This document shows, one piece after another, positions 1-8,215 of a stretch of DNA of 64,000 nucleotides. The position numbers and the translations under genes were made by a program. The notes beneath the pieces are model-generated. The model had not been told where the DNA came from. It made no database searches and saw nothing but the letters and a program-made list of their open reading frames with translations. Numbering within the stretch: position 1 is the stretch's first letter; each line of letters begins with the position of its first letter. This stretch comes from Bacteroidales bacterium (GTDB lineage: Bacteria; Bacteroidota; Bacteroidia; Bacteroidales; ML635J-15), in contig QKHS01000012.1 of NCBI GenBank assembly GCA_003249955.1, forward strand, positions 248,001 to 312,000. The letters are read 5' to 3'.

Positions 1-2
1 AA

Positions 3-1604
3 CTTAAAGCGGGAGCTCAGGTCATGTTTATAAAGAATGACTCTTCGTTCGATAAATTATTCTATAACGGGAAAATAGGAAAAATAACAAGATTTGAGGA
101 CGATATAATTTTTGTTGAATGTGAGGGCGATTTCAGGGAAATTGAAGTAAAACCTGAACTCTGGGAGAATGTGAAGTATGCCTTAAATGAAGAGACCAAA
201 GAAATAGAGGAGGAGGTAGCAGGCAGTTTTGAGCAATACCCGCTTAAACTGGCATGGGCAATTACGGTACATAAAAGTCAGGGGCTGACATTTGAAAAAG
301 CTGTAATTGATGTGAATGCGGCATTTGCTTTCGGGCAGGTTTATGTTGCATTAAGCCGTTGTAAAACTCTCGAAGGTCTGGTACTTATTTCCAGAATAAA
401 TTCAAACGGCATAAAAACTGATTCCACTGTAAGGGAATTTAACCAGAATGCTGATGCGAACAGTCCAAACGAAGATAAGCTGAAGGAATCAATGATAAAA
501 TACCAGAAAGAACTTATTCTGGATCAGTTTGATTTTAGTTCCGTAAAAAAACTGTTTTATTCGGTTCGCAAAACATATAATGAGAATTCTGCTAAATTTG
601 ATTCGGGTTTTGCCGTTTTCTTTGATGAGATTAACCGCAGGGCAATAAGCGAAATATTTGAAATAAACGACAAATTTATCCTTCAGCTTAACTACTTATT
701 AAGACAGAATATTTTGCTTAATGAAAATGTACAACTTACAGACAGAATTAAAAAAGCTTCTGCATATTATCTGGAAAAGCTGGATTCGGTTTTTGTCCAG
801 AAATTCACAAGTGCCTATTTTGACTCTGATAATAAGGAAGTAAAAAAAGATATGGCCGGGGTTATAGAAAAATTTGAACTCGCACTGGTTCAGAAAATAA
901 ACAGCCTTAAAGTATCGGCACAAGGATTTGAAACTGTAAAATATCTGAAGTCAGTTGCTGATGCCGAAATTGATTTTAAACCCAGGTTTAACAAAAAAAC
1001 AGTCTTCCTTAAAGAAGGCAACAGCGAAGTAAGTAATAAGGAATTGTATGCAGACCTTAATGCATGGCGAAAATCTGTTGCTGAAGATTCGAATGCTCCG
1101 GTGTTTATGATTTTACCGCAAAAAACACTTAAGGAAATTGTAGATAAGATGCCATCGAATATAAAACAATTGTCAAAGATAAAAGGTTTGGGTAAAGTAA
1201 AGGTGCTTCAGTTCGGAGAGGATATTCTGGAAATAATTGATTCATATTGCGAAAGAGCCGGAATAGAACGTGATGAAACTGAAATAGAAGAGTTAAAGCC
1301 TAAAAAAGAGCCAAAACCGGACACAAAAGTTCTTAGTCTTGACTTGTTCAGACAAGGCAAAAGCATTGCACAGATTGCAGAGGAAAGAGGTTTTGTTGAA
1401 TCTACAATTTTCGGGCATCTAACACATTTCGTATTAAAGGGCGAGCTTGAAGCTGAAGACCTTATGCCAGCAGACCGGATTGCAGAATTAGAGAGTTTTA
1501 TAAGAGATAAAGAAACCACATCTCTTCGCGATTTGGTAATTGCTTCGGATGGAAAATATAATTACAACGAGTTGAGGTTTATAATTGAGTTGCGAAAGAT
1601 GTAG
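3..1604 (+). CDS. PIF1/RecD-like helicase with HRDC and HTH domains (5' partial)
   Basis: The frame is already open at base 3 and reads LKAGAQVMFIKND, a PIF1-family motif, so the first ATG (base 24) is internal and the gene begins before the window. 533 residues are visible. Counting from that internal Met, the helicase C-terminal half (UvrD_C_2-like) has WAITVHKSQGLTF and VYVALSRC at about residues 78-112; these motifs contact ATP and DNA in superfamily 1B helicases. A long helical region follows, then an HRDC-like domain (about 340-410, ending in the helix-hairpin-helix SKIKGLGKVKV) and a C-terminal winged-helix/HTH_40-like segment (about 440-495, AQIAEERGFVESTIFGHL). Known Bacteroidota homologs have this order. 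Inferred role: DNA unwinding in replication or repair. The Walker A half lies outside the window. Confidence 0.9.
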   Translation, partial: LKAGAQVMFIKNDSSFDKLFYNGKIGKITRFEDDIIFVECEGDFREIEVKPELWENVKYALNEETKEIEEEVAGSFEQYPLKLAWAITVHKSQGLTFEKAVIDVNAAFAFGQVYVALSRCKTLEGLVLISRINSNGIKTDSTVREFNQNADANSPNEDKLKESMIKYQKELILDQFDFSSVKKLFYSVRKTYNENSAKFDSGFAVFFDEINRRAISEIFEINDKFILQLNYLLRQNILLNENVQLTDRIKKASAYYLEKLDSVFVQKFTSAYFDSDNKEVKKDMAGVIEKFELALVQKINSLKVSAQGFETVKYLKSVADAEIDFKPRFNKKTVFLKEGNSEVSNKELYADLNAWRKSVAEDSNAPVFMILPQKTLKEIVDKMPSNIKQLSKIKGLGKVKVLQFGEDILEIIDSYCERAGIERDETEIEELKPKKEPKPDTKVLSLDLFRQGKSIAQIAEERGFVESTIFGHLTHFVLKGELEAEDLMPADRIAELESFIRDKETTSLRDLVIASDGKYNYNELRFIIELRKM

Positions 1605-1945
1605 ATTCTTGTTTGGTTCAGAATATTTTTGTTTTATTATCTGAAAATTATTTGTCAAAAGGAATTATGCTGGTACTGACTAAAAAATTAGCAGGAACAA
1701 GACTTAAAACTGAAAATATCGGAGTTTTACCATCAATTTTATGTTTTATCGTAATTGTTTAGGTTTTATGTTAAAACTATAATTCTGTTATTGTAGTTTG
1801 TAATCAGTAATCAGTGGGTTTTGCATAGTCACTTCCGTTTATTGGAATTTAACTTTTGTAAAATAAAGCATAATCTCAGGTTTACTACAATTTACCGATT
1901 ACTGATTACAAAATTATACTATAGAGCTAAATAATTATGTTTTAT
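1605..1945. other. intergenic region between convergent genes
   Basis: This 341-bp stretch separates the convergent ends of the helicase gene and the lipoprotein gene. I see no convincing coding frame. It holds a long-spaced perfect inverted repeat, listed separately, and no clear GC-rich terminator. Confidence 0.6.
1797..1912. repeat. 16-bp inverted repeat, 84-bp spacer
   Basis: TTTGTAATCAGTAATC at 1797-1812 is perfectly complementary to GATTACTGATTACAAA at 1897-1912. A second pair, TTGTAGT (1791-1797) and ACTACAA (1884-1890), offers a competing pairing of the left arm. Words of the right arm (ACTACA, CCGATTACTGA, GATTACA) recur in the same order at 23032-23070, which suggests a dispersed intergenic repeat family. 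Confidence 0.65.
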
Positions 1946-2644
1946 CTAATAATACACTGCTCCACTGTTATCAGGTAGTTGCAATTCATTATTTCCGGGT
2001 TCAAAACCATCCATTTCGGGCAATTTGCCCTTCTTTATTTCATAATCCTGATGAGCAGCAATGACGTATTCTTCAATCAAAACATCGTCACATTCTTCAG
2101 GAGCCAGATCATAAGACAGATCTCCGGTTTGCAGGTTATAGATATAGGTTTCCCATTTTGAACAGGCTCTGCCAAAATCTACTACCGCTTCAACAAGTTT
2201 AAATTCTTTGTCAACCAGAGCATAAGTATGATTGTAGTACCATTTTTCTGATGATCCTCCGGCATGAGAAATATAAATTTTACCCTGATCAATCAATATT
2301 GAATAAAACGGGTCGCCCATAGCACCACCGGCATCTGATTCCATTACAGGCCCATGTGCCGTTTTCCAGAGCATCCAATCATTGTTTTCTTTTTTACAGA
2401 TATAAATATTGCGAATAGTACCGAATTCTCCTGCTTCACCGGTATCGTAAACAAATATTTTTTCATCCTTCCCGTCTTCGTCAAGATCGCCTTCTGTTTC
2501 ATCAAGAAGGGTATAACTGTCAGGGATTTCAAGTTTCGTTAATTCTGATTTCTCAGAATCCGTTATTTTTGTTTTACTTCCGGAGCATGCAAAAAATGAG
2601 ATTATTGCTGCAAATCCAATAATAATGCTGATTGTCTTTTTCAT
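1946..2644 (-). CDS. hypothetical lipoprotein
   Basis: 232 residues. I start at the ATG at 2644 because it gives a clean lipoprotein signal (MKKTISIIIGFAAIISFFAC, Cys at the lipobox). The longer frame would overlap the upstream yjbQ-like gene and place the signal peptide internally. The mature part is acidic, with a segment resembling an FG-GAP/calcium-loop style repeat (EGDLDEDGKDEKIFVYD), and two cysteines near the C-terminal third. It is probably anchored in the envelope. It lies 28 bp downstream of the yjbQ-like gene on the same strand and may be the last gene of the pgm-yjbQ run. No function is recognised. Confidence 0.75.
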   Translation of the reverse strand: MKKTISIIIGFAAIISFFACSGSKTKITDSEKSELTKLEIPDSYTLLDETEGDLDEDGKDEKIFVYDTGEAGEFGTIRNIYICKKENNDWMLWKTAHGPVMESDAGGAMGDPFYSILIDQGKIYISHAGGSSEKWYYNHTYALVDKEFKLVEAVVDFGRACSKWETYIYNLQTGDLSYDLAPEECDDVLIEEYVIAAHQDYEIKKGKLPEMDGFEPGNNELQLPDNSGAVYY

Positions 2645-2672
2645 AGTTGTACTTTTTCGGGGGTTATTTTTA

Positions 2673-3089
2673 TTATTCTCCAATTATTTTAATAAGAACT
2701 TTTTTTCTCCGTTTGCCATCGAATTCCCCGTAGAAAATTTGTTCCCACGGTCCGAAATCAAGTTTTCCTTCGGTTATTGCAACAACAACTTCACGTCCCA
2801 TAATCGTACGCTTTAAATGTGCGTCTCCGTTGTCTTCGTATGTGTTGTGGCGATATCTGTCGTGTGGTTTTTCAGGAGCCAGTTGTTCCAGCCATTCTTC
2901 AATATCCTGATGCAGTCCCGGTTCATCGTCATTTATAAAAACGCTGGCTGTTATGTGCATTGCATTAACCAGACACAATCCCTCCTGTATTCCGCTTTCT
3001 TCAAGACATTCGTTAACTGCTGAGGTAATATTTATTAGTTGCCTGCGATAAGGTATGTCGAACCAAAGTACCTTTCTGAATGATTTCAT
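2673..3089 (-). CDS. yjbQ: YjbQ/UPF0047 family protein
   Basis: 138 residues, the usual length for UPF0047. Family signatures are visible: [19 protein letters not shown] at about residues 37-55, with the conserved His, the [10 protein letters not shown] helix, and NGDAHLKR near residue 88 followed by the [28 protein letters not shown] region in two blocks. Characterised YjbQ proteins have weak thiamine-phosphate synthase activity, but their physiological role is unsettled. The gene starts 11 bp after the phospho-sugar mutase stop on the same strand, so the two are probably co-transcribed. Family call is strong; biochemical role uncertain. Confidence 0.93.
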   Translation of the reverse strand: MKSFRKVLWFDIPYRRQLINITSAVNECLEESGIQEGLCLVNAMHITASVFINDDEPGLHQDIEEWLEQLAPEKPHDRYRHNTYEDNGDAHLKRTIMGREVVVAITEGKLDFGPWEQIFYGEFDGKRRKKVLIKIIGE

Positions 3090-3100
3090 AGTATATTTTC

Positions 3101-4819
3101 TTATTTCGTTAATTCTGCAATTATTTTATCAATTTTAGCTTTTAATTCAAGCGTCTTTTGTTCGTATTCTCCATGACTGTCAATTTTGTCGTGAACACTG
3201 ACGTAAAATTTAATTTTGGGCTCTGTTCCCGATGGACGGACTGTTATTTTTGTTCCGTCAATAAGATCGAACTGTAAAACATTTGATTTTGGTAACATAA
3301 TGTCATAACGCAAATCACTGATTTTGTCAATAGTTTTACTTTTTTCAAAGTCATGAACAAGTGCAACTGTCGAACCTGCAATAGAATCAGGAGTTTCATC
3401 ACGGAATTTGTCCATCATAGACTGAATTTCTTCCAAACCGCTTTTACCGGTTTTTGTAAGTGATTTTAATCCTTCGAGATAGTAACCGAACTTTACATAA
3501 ATTTCAATCAGCAGATCATAAAGTGTCTTTCCCTGAGATTTTGCCCAGGCAGCAGCTTCTGCAACCAACATGCAGGACATTACTGCATCTTTGTCACGTA
3601 CAAAGTCACCGGCCAGAAAACCGTAGCTTTCTTCTCCGCCGCCAATGAATTTTGTTTCTCCGTAGTTTTTCTCAATTATATCTGCAATGTATTTAAAGCC
3701 TGTTAAGACATCATAACATTTTACTTTGTAGAAATTAGCCATTTCGACCAACAGCTCGGTAGTAACAATAGTTTTTACTATGTATTCACGACCTTTTATC
3801 ATTCCTTTTTTATTCCACTCTTCGAGCAGGTAATAAGTGAGTATGGACGCTGTCTGATTACCGTTGAGCAATAAATATTCCCCGTCGGATTTGCGGACAA
3901 CAATCCCCAAACGGTCGCCGTCAGGATCTGTCCCCATTACAATATCGGCATCAGTTTCTTTTGCTTTTTCCACAGCCATGGATAATGCTGCCGGTTCCTC
4001 GGGATTTGGAGAAGCTACTGTGGGGAAGTTTCCGTCCGGCACAGCCTGTTCACCCACAATGTTTATATCTCTGAAACCGATTGCACGCAATGCTTTTGGC
4101 AAAATATTGACTGTAGAACCATGAATGGGAGTGAAGACTATTTTCAGTGGTGTCGATTTTATGATTTCAGGGTTAATACATACGGTTGTGAGTTTATCTA
4201 TGTATGCTTTGTCAACGTCTGCGCCTATGATTTCAACATTTGTAAGGTCATCATCAAACTTCACATTGGCTACATCCGAAATTTTACGCACTTCTTCAAT
4301 TATTTTGGTGTCGTGCGGATCAATAATCTGGCCACCGTCCTGCCAGTAAACTTTGTAGCCGTTGTATTCCTTAGGGTTGTGCGAAGCGGTTATAACAACT
4401 CCCGACTGACAACCGAGATGTCTTATTGTAAATGAAAGTTCTGGTGTAGGACGCAGACTGTCAAAAAGATAGACTTTTATGCCGTTTGCGGAAAAAACAG
4501 ATGCTGTGATTTTTGCAAAATACTCACTGTTATTCCTGCAATCATAAGCAATTGCACATTTAATCTGTTTGCCGGGAAATTGAGAAATAAGGTAATTACT
4601 GAGTCCCTGGGTTGCCATGCCTACAGTGTATTTGTTCATTCTGTTGGTTCCGGCTCCCATAATCCCGCGCAATCCGCCGGTGCCGAACTCGAGATCTTTG
4701 TAGAAAGATTCTGTTAGCAGATTCTCATCATTGTCAAGCATTTGCTTAACCTGATCGCGTGTTTCTGTGTCAAAAATATCCGAAAGCCAGTATTGGGCTT
4801 TATTTCTGATGTCGTCCAT
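3101..4819 (-). CDS. phospho-sugar mutase (phosphoglucomutase/phosphomannomutase)
   Basis: 572 residues, typical of the alpha-D-phosphohexomutase superfamily (PgcA-like bacterial form). The four hallmark regions are present in order: the phosphoserine loop [16 protein letters not shown], the metal-binding loop [13 protein letters not shown], the sugar-recognition loop [15 protein letters not shown], and the phosphate-binding loop [14 protein letters not shown]. It interconverts hexose 1- and 6-phosphates in the cytoplasm, feeding glycolysis, glycogen or cell-wall sugar synthesis. Substrate preference (glucose or mannose) cannot be read from the sequence. It is the first gene of the minus-strand run with yjbQ. 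The divergent upstream region has no clear TAnnTTTG element for this gene. Confidence 0.96.
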   Translation of the reverse strand: MDDIRNKAQYWLSDIFDTETRDQVKQMLDNDENLLTESFYKDLEFGTGGLRGIMGAGTNRMNKYTVGMATQGLSNYLISQFPGKQIKCAIAYDCRNNSEYFAKITASVFSANGIKVYLFDSLRPTPELSFTIRHLGCQSGVVITASHNPKEYNGYKVYWQDGGQIIDPHDTKIIEEVRKISDVANVKFDDDLTNVEIIGADVDKAYIDKLTTVCINPEIIKSTPLKIVFTPIHGSTVNILPKALRAIGFRDINIVGEQAVPDGNFPTVASPNPEEPAALSMAVEKAKETDADIVMGTDPDGDRLGIVVRKSDGEYLLLNGNQTASILTYYLLEEWNKKGMIKGREYIVKTIVTTELLVEMANFYKVKCYDVLTGFKYIADIIEKNYGETKFIGGGEESYGFLAGDFVRDKDAVMSCMLVAEAAAWAKSQGKTLYDLLIEIYVKFGYYLEGLKSLTKTGKSGLEEIQSMMDKFRDETPDSIAGSTVALVHDFEKSKTIDKISDLRYDIMLPKSNVLQFDLIDGTKITVRPSGTEPKIKFYVSVHDKIDSHGEYEQKTLELKAKIDKIIAELTK

Positions 4820-5257
4820 ATAATAGAATTTGGTTGTAAAGTTAGTAAAATTTGTTTGTAAAATTATACTTTTTCAGATTCTTTAAAAGCATCCCTGAAA
4901 AAATCGCGGGAGCTTTTTTTAATCTTGTTTTTTATTGCTATTTCTTCTCACTTTGAACAAGCGGTTTGGACTTCATTGATGATTTTATCACTTTTCATAA
5001 TGTTCAATATAAAATACAAATACATTAAAAATGTTTGTAATATTAAACATTAAAAAATTTATTTTAATTTTAAATTATTTTGCAGGTACTTTAATGTCCG
5101 CAAAAAAATTTGTGTCAAAACATGTAAATAATCGGAAGTCTCTACAGTTAATTGGGGTCTTGCCGTTATATTAAATTCAGAAATACATGTTTAAAACCTG
5201 CATTATAAAAAAAACAATAAATTTTTTTATTTTTGTTTATCTAAATTTTAAGAACCA
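4820..5257. other. divergent intergenic region
   Basis: 438 bp between the phospho-sugar mutase (minus) and the LTA-synthase-like gene (plus). It is very AT-rich. There is no coding frame and no strong hairpin. One candidate promoter element for the plus-strand gene lies near the right end. Confidence 0.6.
5228..5235 (+). promoter_or_regulatory. candidate -7 element of the LTA-synthase-like gene
   Basis: TATTTTTG fits the Bacteroidota -7 consensus TAnnTTTG and lies 22 bp before the ATG. No good -33 TTTG is seen at the expected distance, and the surroundings are T-rich, so a chance match is possible. Confidence 0.35.
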
Positions 5258-7087
5258 ATGAAACTAAAACGACTGCTGATATATTTATGTTATTTGTTGT
5301 TTTGGCTTTTCTTTTTCGAGATAGCCAGGGTTTATTTTATTCTTTTTAATCTGTCTGAAACTTCAGGTGCCGGGTTTTGGAATATAATGGCTACTTTTAT
5401 TCATGGTTTTAAACTGGATGCTTCAATAGTTTCTTATGTCGGATTTTTTGCTGTGCCGCTGTTTATTGTTTCAGCATTTTTTAAATCTCATAAAGTTCTT
5501 AAAATTTCACTTGATATCTATACCGGTTTATTTATTGCTGTTTTCGCACTGATTATTGTCGGGGATGCAGAATTATATCAATACTGGGGTTTCAGAATGG
5601 ATGCTACACCTTTGCAATATCTGCGGAATCCTGCTCTTGCCCAGGCCTCAACCAGTAACTGGAGGTTGGCTTTTCTGGCATTTTTATATCTTGGTCTGGC
5701 GACCGGAATGTTTTGGATATATTATCTGATAGTAGGAAAAAGGATAAAAACTGTTAAGCCGGAAAAATTCTGGTCTCTTACTTATTTGTTGATTGCAGGA
5801 ACTCTTATAATTCCGATAAGGGGAGGAGTGGGCATTGTGCCGATAAATGCCGGAACGGCTTATTTTTCAGATAATATGTTTCTTAATCATACGGCAATAA
5901 ATGTAGTATGGAACAGCGGAACTTCACTTTTTGCAGCAGAAATTGATTATGAAAAGTATAAGTATTTTGACAGCGACGAATTGGAGACTTATTTTAGCCA
6001 GTCATTGGAATCACAGGATTCTGTAATTAAAATAATTGATAAGAAACCGAAGAAAATCATATTTGTTGTTCTTGAGAGTTTTACTGCAAATGCTGTAAAT
6101 ATTCATGATTCAACAAAGAGTGTTACTCCGAAATTGCTTAATTGGATAAATCAGGGAATTTTATTTGATAATTGCTATGCAAACGGTGACCGCAGTGAAA
6201 AAGGAATTGTATCAATATTCAGTTCTGTTCCGCCCATGCCGGCTTATTCGATAATGAAAGACCCTAAAAAGTCGGGTAAACTGCCATCAGTAATTTCTAA
6301 ACTTGGCAAAAACGGGTACAAAACTTCCTTTTACTATGGCGGCGATGTAAATTTTTCAAATATGCAATCTTATCTTAAACAGGCAGGATTCAATAAAATT
6401 GTTTCACAAAATAATCTTAACCTTGATTGTTATGAAACCAAATGGGGATACCATGATGAATGCATGTTCAATGTGTTTTATGACGACATAATTGCAGAAA
6501 AAGACAGTTCCGTATTTGCTCTTTTTACTCTCAGCAGCCACGAACCTTATGATGTGCCTATTAACGGGCCTTATGGTAACAGTACCGAAGGTCAAAGATG
6601 CAACAATGCTTATTTTTATACGGATTCGTGTCTGAATGACTTTTTAACCAAACTGAAGAAATCTCCGGACTGGGATAATTCTCTGGTTATTCTGGTCGCG
6701 GATCATGGCACCAGATATGGTAATGTTGAGGTCTGGGATTTGCCGAAGTTCCATATTTTTATGCTGTGGACAGGTGGTGCACTTACATGTAATCCGTTTG
6801 TTTATGATATGCCTGCAGATCAGACAGATATTGGGGCATCATTGCTCGGAGCGATGAATATTTCTCACGACGAATTTATATTTAGTGAAAATGTTTTTGA
6901 GAAATATGTCCCCAATGCTTTTTATGTATTTAATTACGGTTATGCTTTTGTAAAAGGCCCGAGATGGGCAATATATGACCTTAACAAAGATGTTGTGATG
7001 TACAGAGGCTGGGACTCAAAAGATATGGATACCCCGGCAAAAGCTTATGCCCAGAAACTGGCAGAATATTACAAAAGCCTGGAATAG
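5258..7087 (+). CDS. LTA synthase-like sulfatase-fold phosphotransferase
   Basis: 609 residues. The N-terminal ~200 residues hold about five membrane segments; an extracytoplasmic sulfatase-fold domain follows from about residue 265. Metal and active-site motifs: FVVLESFT (Glu273), the nucleophile region ANGDRSEKG (Ser313 where LtaS has Thr), SSHEPYDVP and LVADHG. Relatives (LtaS, MdoB/OpgB) move phosphoglycerol or phosphoethanolamine groups from lipids to envelope glycans. Bacteroidota lack lipoteichoic acid, so the acceptor is unknown, perhaps an envelope glycan or lipid head group. It is monocistronic by position; the next plus-strand gene, 0.5 kb on, is a transposase. Confidence 0.9.
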   Translation: MKLKRLLIYLCYLLFWLFFFEIARVYFILFNLSETSGAGFWNIMATFIHGFKLDASIVSYVGFFAVPLFIVSAFFKSHKVLKISLDIYTGLFIAVFALIIVGDAELYQYWGFRMDATPLQYLRNPALAQASTSNWRLAFLAFLYLGLATGMFWIYYLIVGKRIKTVKPEKFWSLTYLLIAGTLIIPIRGGVGIVPINAGTAYFSDNMFLNHTAINVVWNSGTSLFAAEIDYEKYKYFDSDELETYFSQSLESQDSVIKIIDKKPKKIIFVVLESFTANAVNIHDSTKSVTPKLLNWINQGILFDNCYANGDRSEKGIVSIFSSVPPMPAYSIMKDPKKSGKLPSVISKLGKNGYKTSFYYGGDVNFSNMQSYLKQAGFNKIVSQNNLNLDCYETKWGYHDECMFNVFYDDIIAEKDSSVFALFTLSSHEPYDVPINGPYGNSTEGQRCNNAYFYTDSCLNDFLTKLKKSPDWDNSLVILVADHGTRYGNVEVWDLPKFHIFMLWTGGALTCNPFVYDMPADQTDIGASLLGAMNISHDEFIFSENVFEKYVPNAFYVFNYGYAFVKGPRWAIYDLNKDVVMYRGWDSKDMDTPAKAYAQKLAEYYKSLE

Positions 7088-7619
7088 GTCGCATCAGCCA
7101 CTTTTTTACTTGTCTTTTTTTAGTAAAGGCAATTACTTTACAGGAATAACAGAGTAATTGTTACAACCAGATATACTGCAAAAGCGAATAATCCTATTGG
7201 TTTTGGAAAGCGGTTGTCGTACTGAATGTGGAAGCCTGCTATATGAGGGGGTCGTCAAAAGAAACCAGACAATGTTATTCCCGTACCGGGCAAAAAGCCG
7301 GATATTACAAAAATTACCATCAGTTTCTTTTCTAAAAAAAATAAGGTAATAAGGTTGGTTCTGTGTTTTGCCTGACATTTCTATTAAGGTATGAAAATAA
7401 TAAGGTTTTTTTAACTCAATATTGGTATCTTTTCGTAATTGTTCCGTTAACAAACAGGTTTTAAATTGTTCAAAAATTGGTAAAAACCTTATCTTTTATT
7501 TAACCTTAATACGCCAACTCAACCAGCTTTGAATCAAACCTTATTACCTTATTAAAATTGTTTTGGTAATAAAATATTTAGCCATTATCTTTATGAAAAA
7601 TTTAAGGTTAACAAACGCC
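7088..7619. other. intergenic region upstream of the Y1 transposase, rich in inverted repeats
   Basis: 532 bp. It contains a GC-rich hairpin (CCCG-TAC-CGGG at 7280-7290, with GGC-AAAAA-GCC at 7289-7299) standing out in AT-rich sequence, then three nested inverted-repeat pairs at 7340-7553. A minus-strand frame across 7133-7453 looks non-coding, because its sequence is dictated by the repeats. This is probably the left flank or regulatory end of the transposase unit. Confidence 0.5.
7340..7553. repeat. nested inverted repeats upstream of the Y1 transposase
   Basis: Three pairs are nested concentrically: AATAAGGTAATAAGGTT at 7340-7356 with its 17-bp perfect complement at 7537-7553; ATTAAGGT at 7383-7390 with ACCTTAAT at 7503-7510; ATAAGGTTTTT at 7400-7410 with AAAAACCTTAT at 7482-7492. 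All share the core AAGGT. A transcript or single strand of the region could fold into one long branched hairpin ending 66 bp before the proposed transposase start. Confidence 0.75.
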
Positions 7620-8057
7620 ATGAAAATAGAATTTTTTAATTGTTATACTCATTTTGTATTTACAACAAAAAACAGAGAACCAATAATAAAGGAAGAAATA
7701 CGCAATCGAATTGAAAAATACATTACCGGAATTGTCAATAATAGTGCATCTAAACTCTATGCTATTTATGCAAATCCTGAACATCTGCACATTCTGATTT
7801 CAAGATCACCGGCAATTTCAGAAGAATGGTTAGCAAACAGAATATGTGATAGTACAGAAAAATTCATAAATGAAAACGGATTAATCCGAAATTTCAGTTG
7901 GCAACAAACTGCTTCAGCATTTTCAGTTTCAAAAAACGATGTCGATAAAGTTTGTAAATATATTTTAGGACAACCGAATCATCATAAGGCGGTTAGCTTT
8001 GAACAAGAATATTCAGAATTTATTAAAGATTTTCAGGACACAATAATTAAAGGTTAA
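7620..8057 (+). CDS. IS200/RAYT-like Y1 transposase (TnpA_REP family)
   Basis: 145 residues, the normal size for a Y1_Tnp protein. The HUH metal motif is HLH at residues 55-57 (PEHLHIL) and the catalytic Tyr is most likely Tyr114 in VCKYILGQ, followed by the family-typical Q-x-x-HH. The fold cuts and rejoins single-stranded DNA at hairpins. I start at the ATG at 7620, where the protein begins MKIEFFNCYTHFVFTTKNRE as relatives do; the frame is open to 7563 but that stretch is non-family. No second ORF (TnpB) is present. GC-rich palindromes on both sides (7280-7299 and 8059-8077) share ACCGGGC, as expected for a REP-associated transposase. All key residues are intact. Confidence 0.88.
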   Translation: MKIEFFNCYTHFVFTTKNREPIIKEEIRNRIEKYITGIVNNSASKLYAIYANPEHLHILISRSPAISEEWLANRICDSTEKFINENGLIRNFSWQQTASAFSVSKNDVDKVCKYILGQPNHHKAVSFEQEYSEFIKDFQDTIIKG

Positions 8058-8058
8058 A

Positions 8059-8077
8059 AATGCCCGGACCGGGCGTT
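8059..8077. repeat. GC-rich REP-like palindrome after the transposase
   Basis: GCCCGGACCGGGC (8062-8074) is a perfect 13-bp palindrome around a central A. Pairing extends outward to 8059-8077 with one G-T wobble. It lies directly after the transposase stop codon and shares ACCGGGC with the hairpin upstream of the gene. RAYT enzymes recognise this kind of hairpin. There is no T-run, so it is a poor terminator. Confidence 0.6.
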
Positions 8078-8148
8078 GGAATCTTTCTGAAGCCACCTAA
8101 ATAATTGCAATTTTAAATGTAAATTTTTGAACGTTTTTTTAGTAAACA

Positions 8149-8180
8149 AAAAGCGCAGACAAATTTTTGACTGCGCTTTT
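8149..8180 (-). terminator. terminator of the S9 peptidase gene
   Basis: AAAAGCGCAG (8149-8158) pairs with CTGCGCTTTT (8171-8180) across a 12-nt loop. Read on the minus strand the stem is followed by TGTTT. It lies 36 bp past the peptidase stop codon and could also stop plus-strand transcripts from the transposase. Confidence 0.75.
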
Positions 8181-8215
8181 GAGTTATAAATCAATTAACC
8201 TCTTGTCTTTAAGTT

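Noticed and set aside
7133-7453. 106-codon minus-strand frame upstream of the transposase
   Set aside because: It covers hairpins and inverted repeats, has odd amino acid content and no homology that I can recognise.
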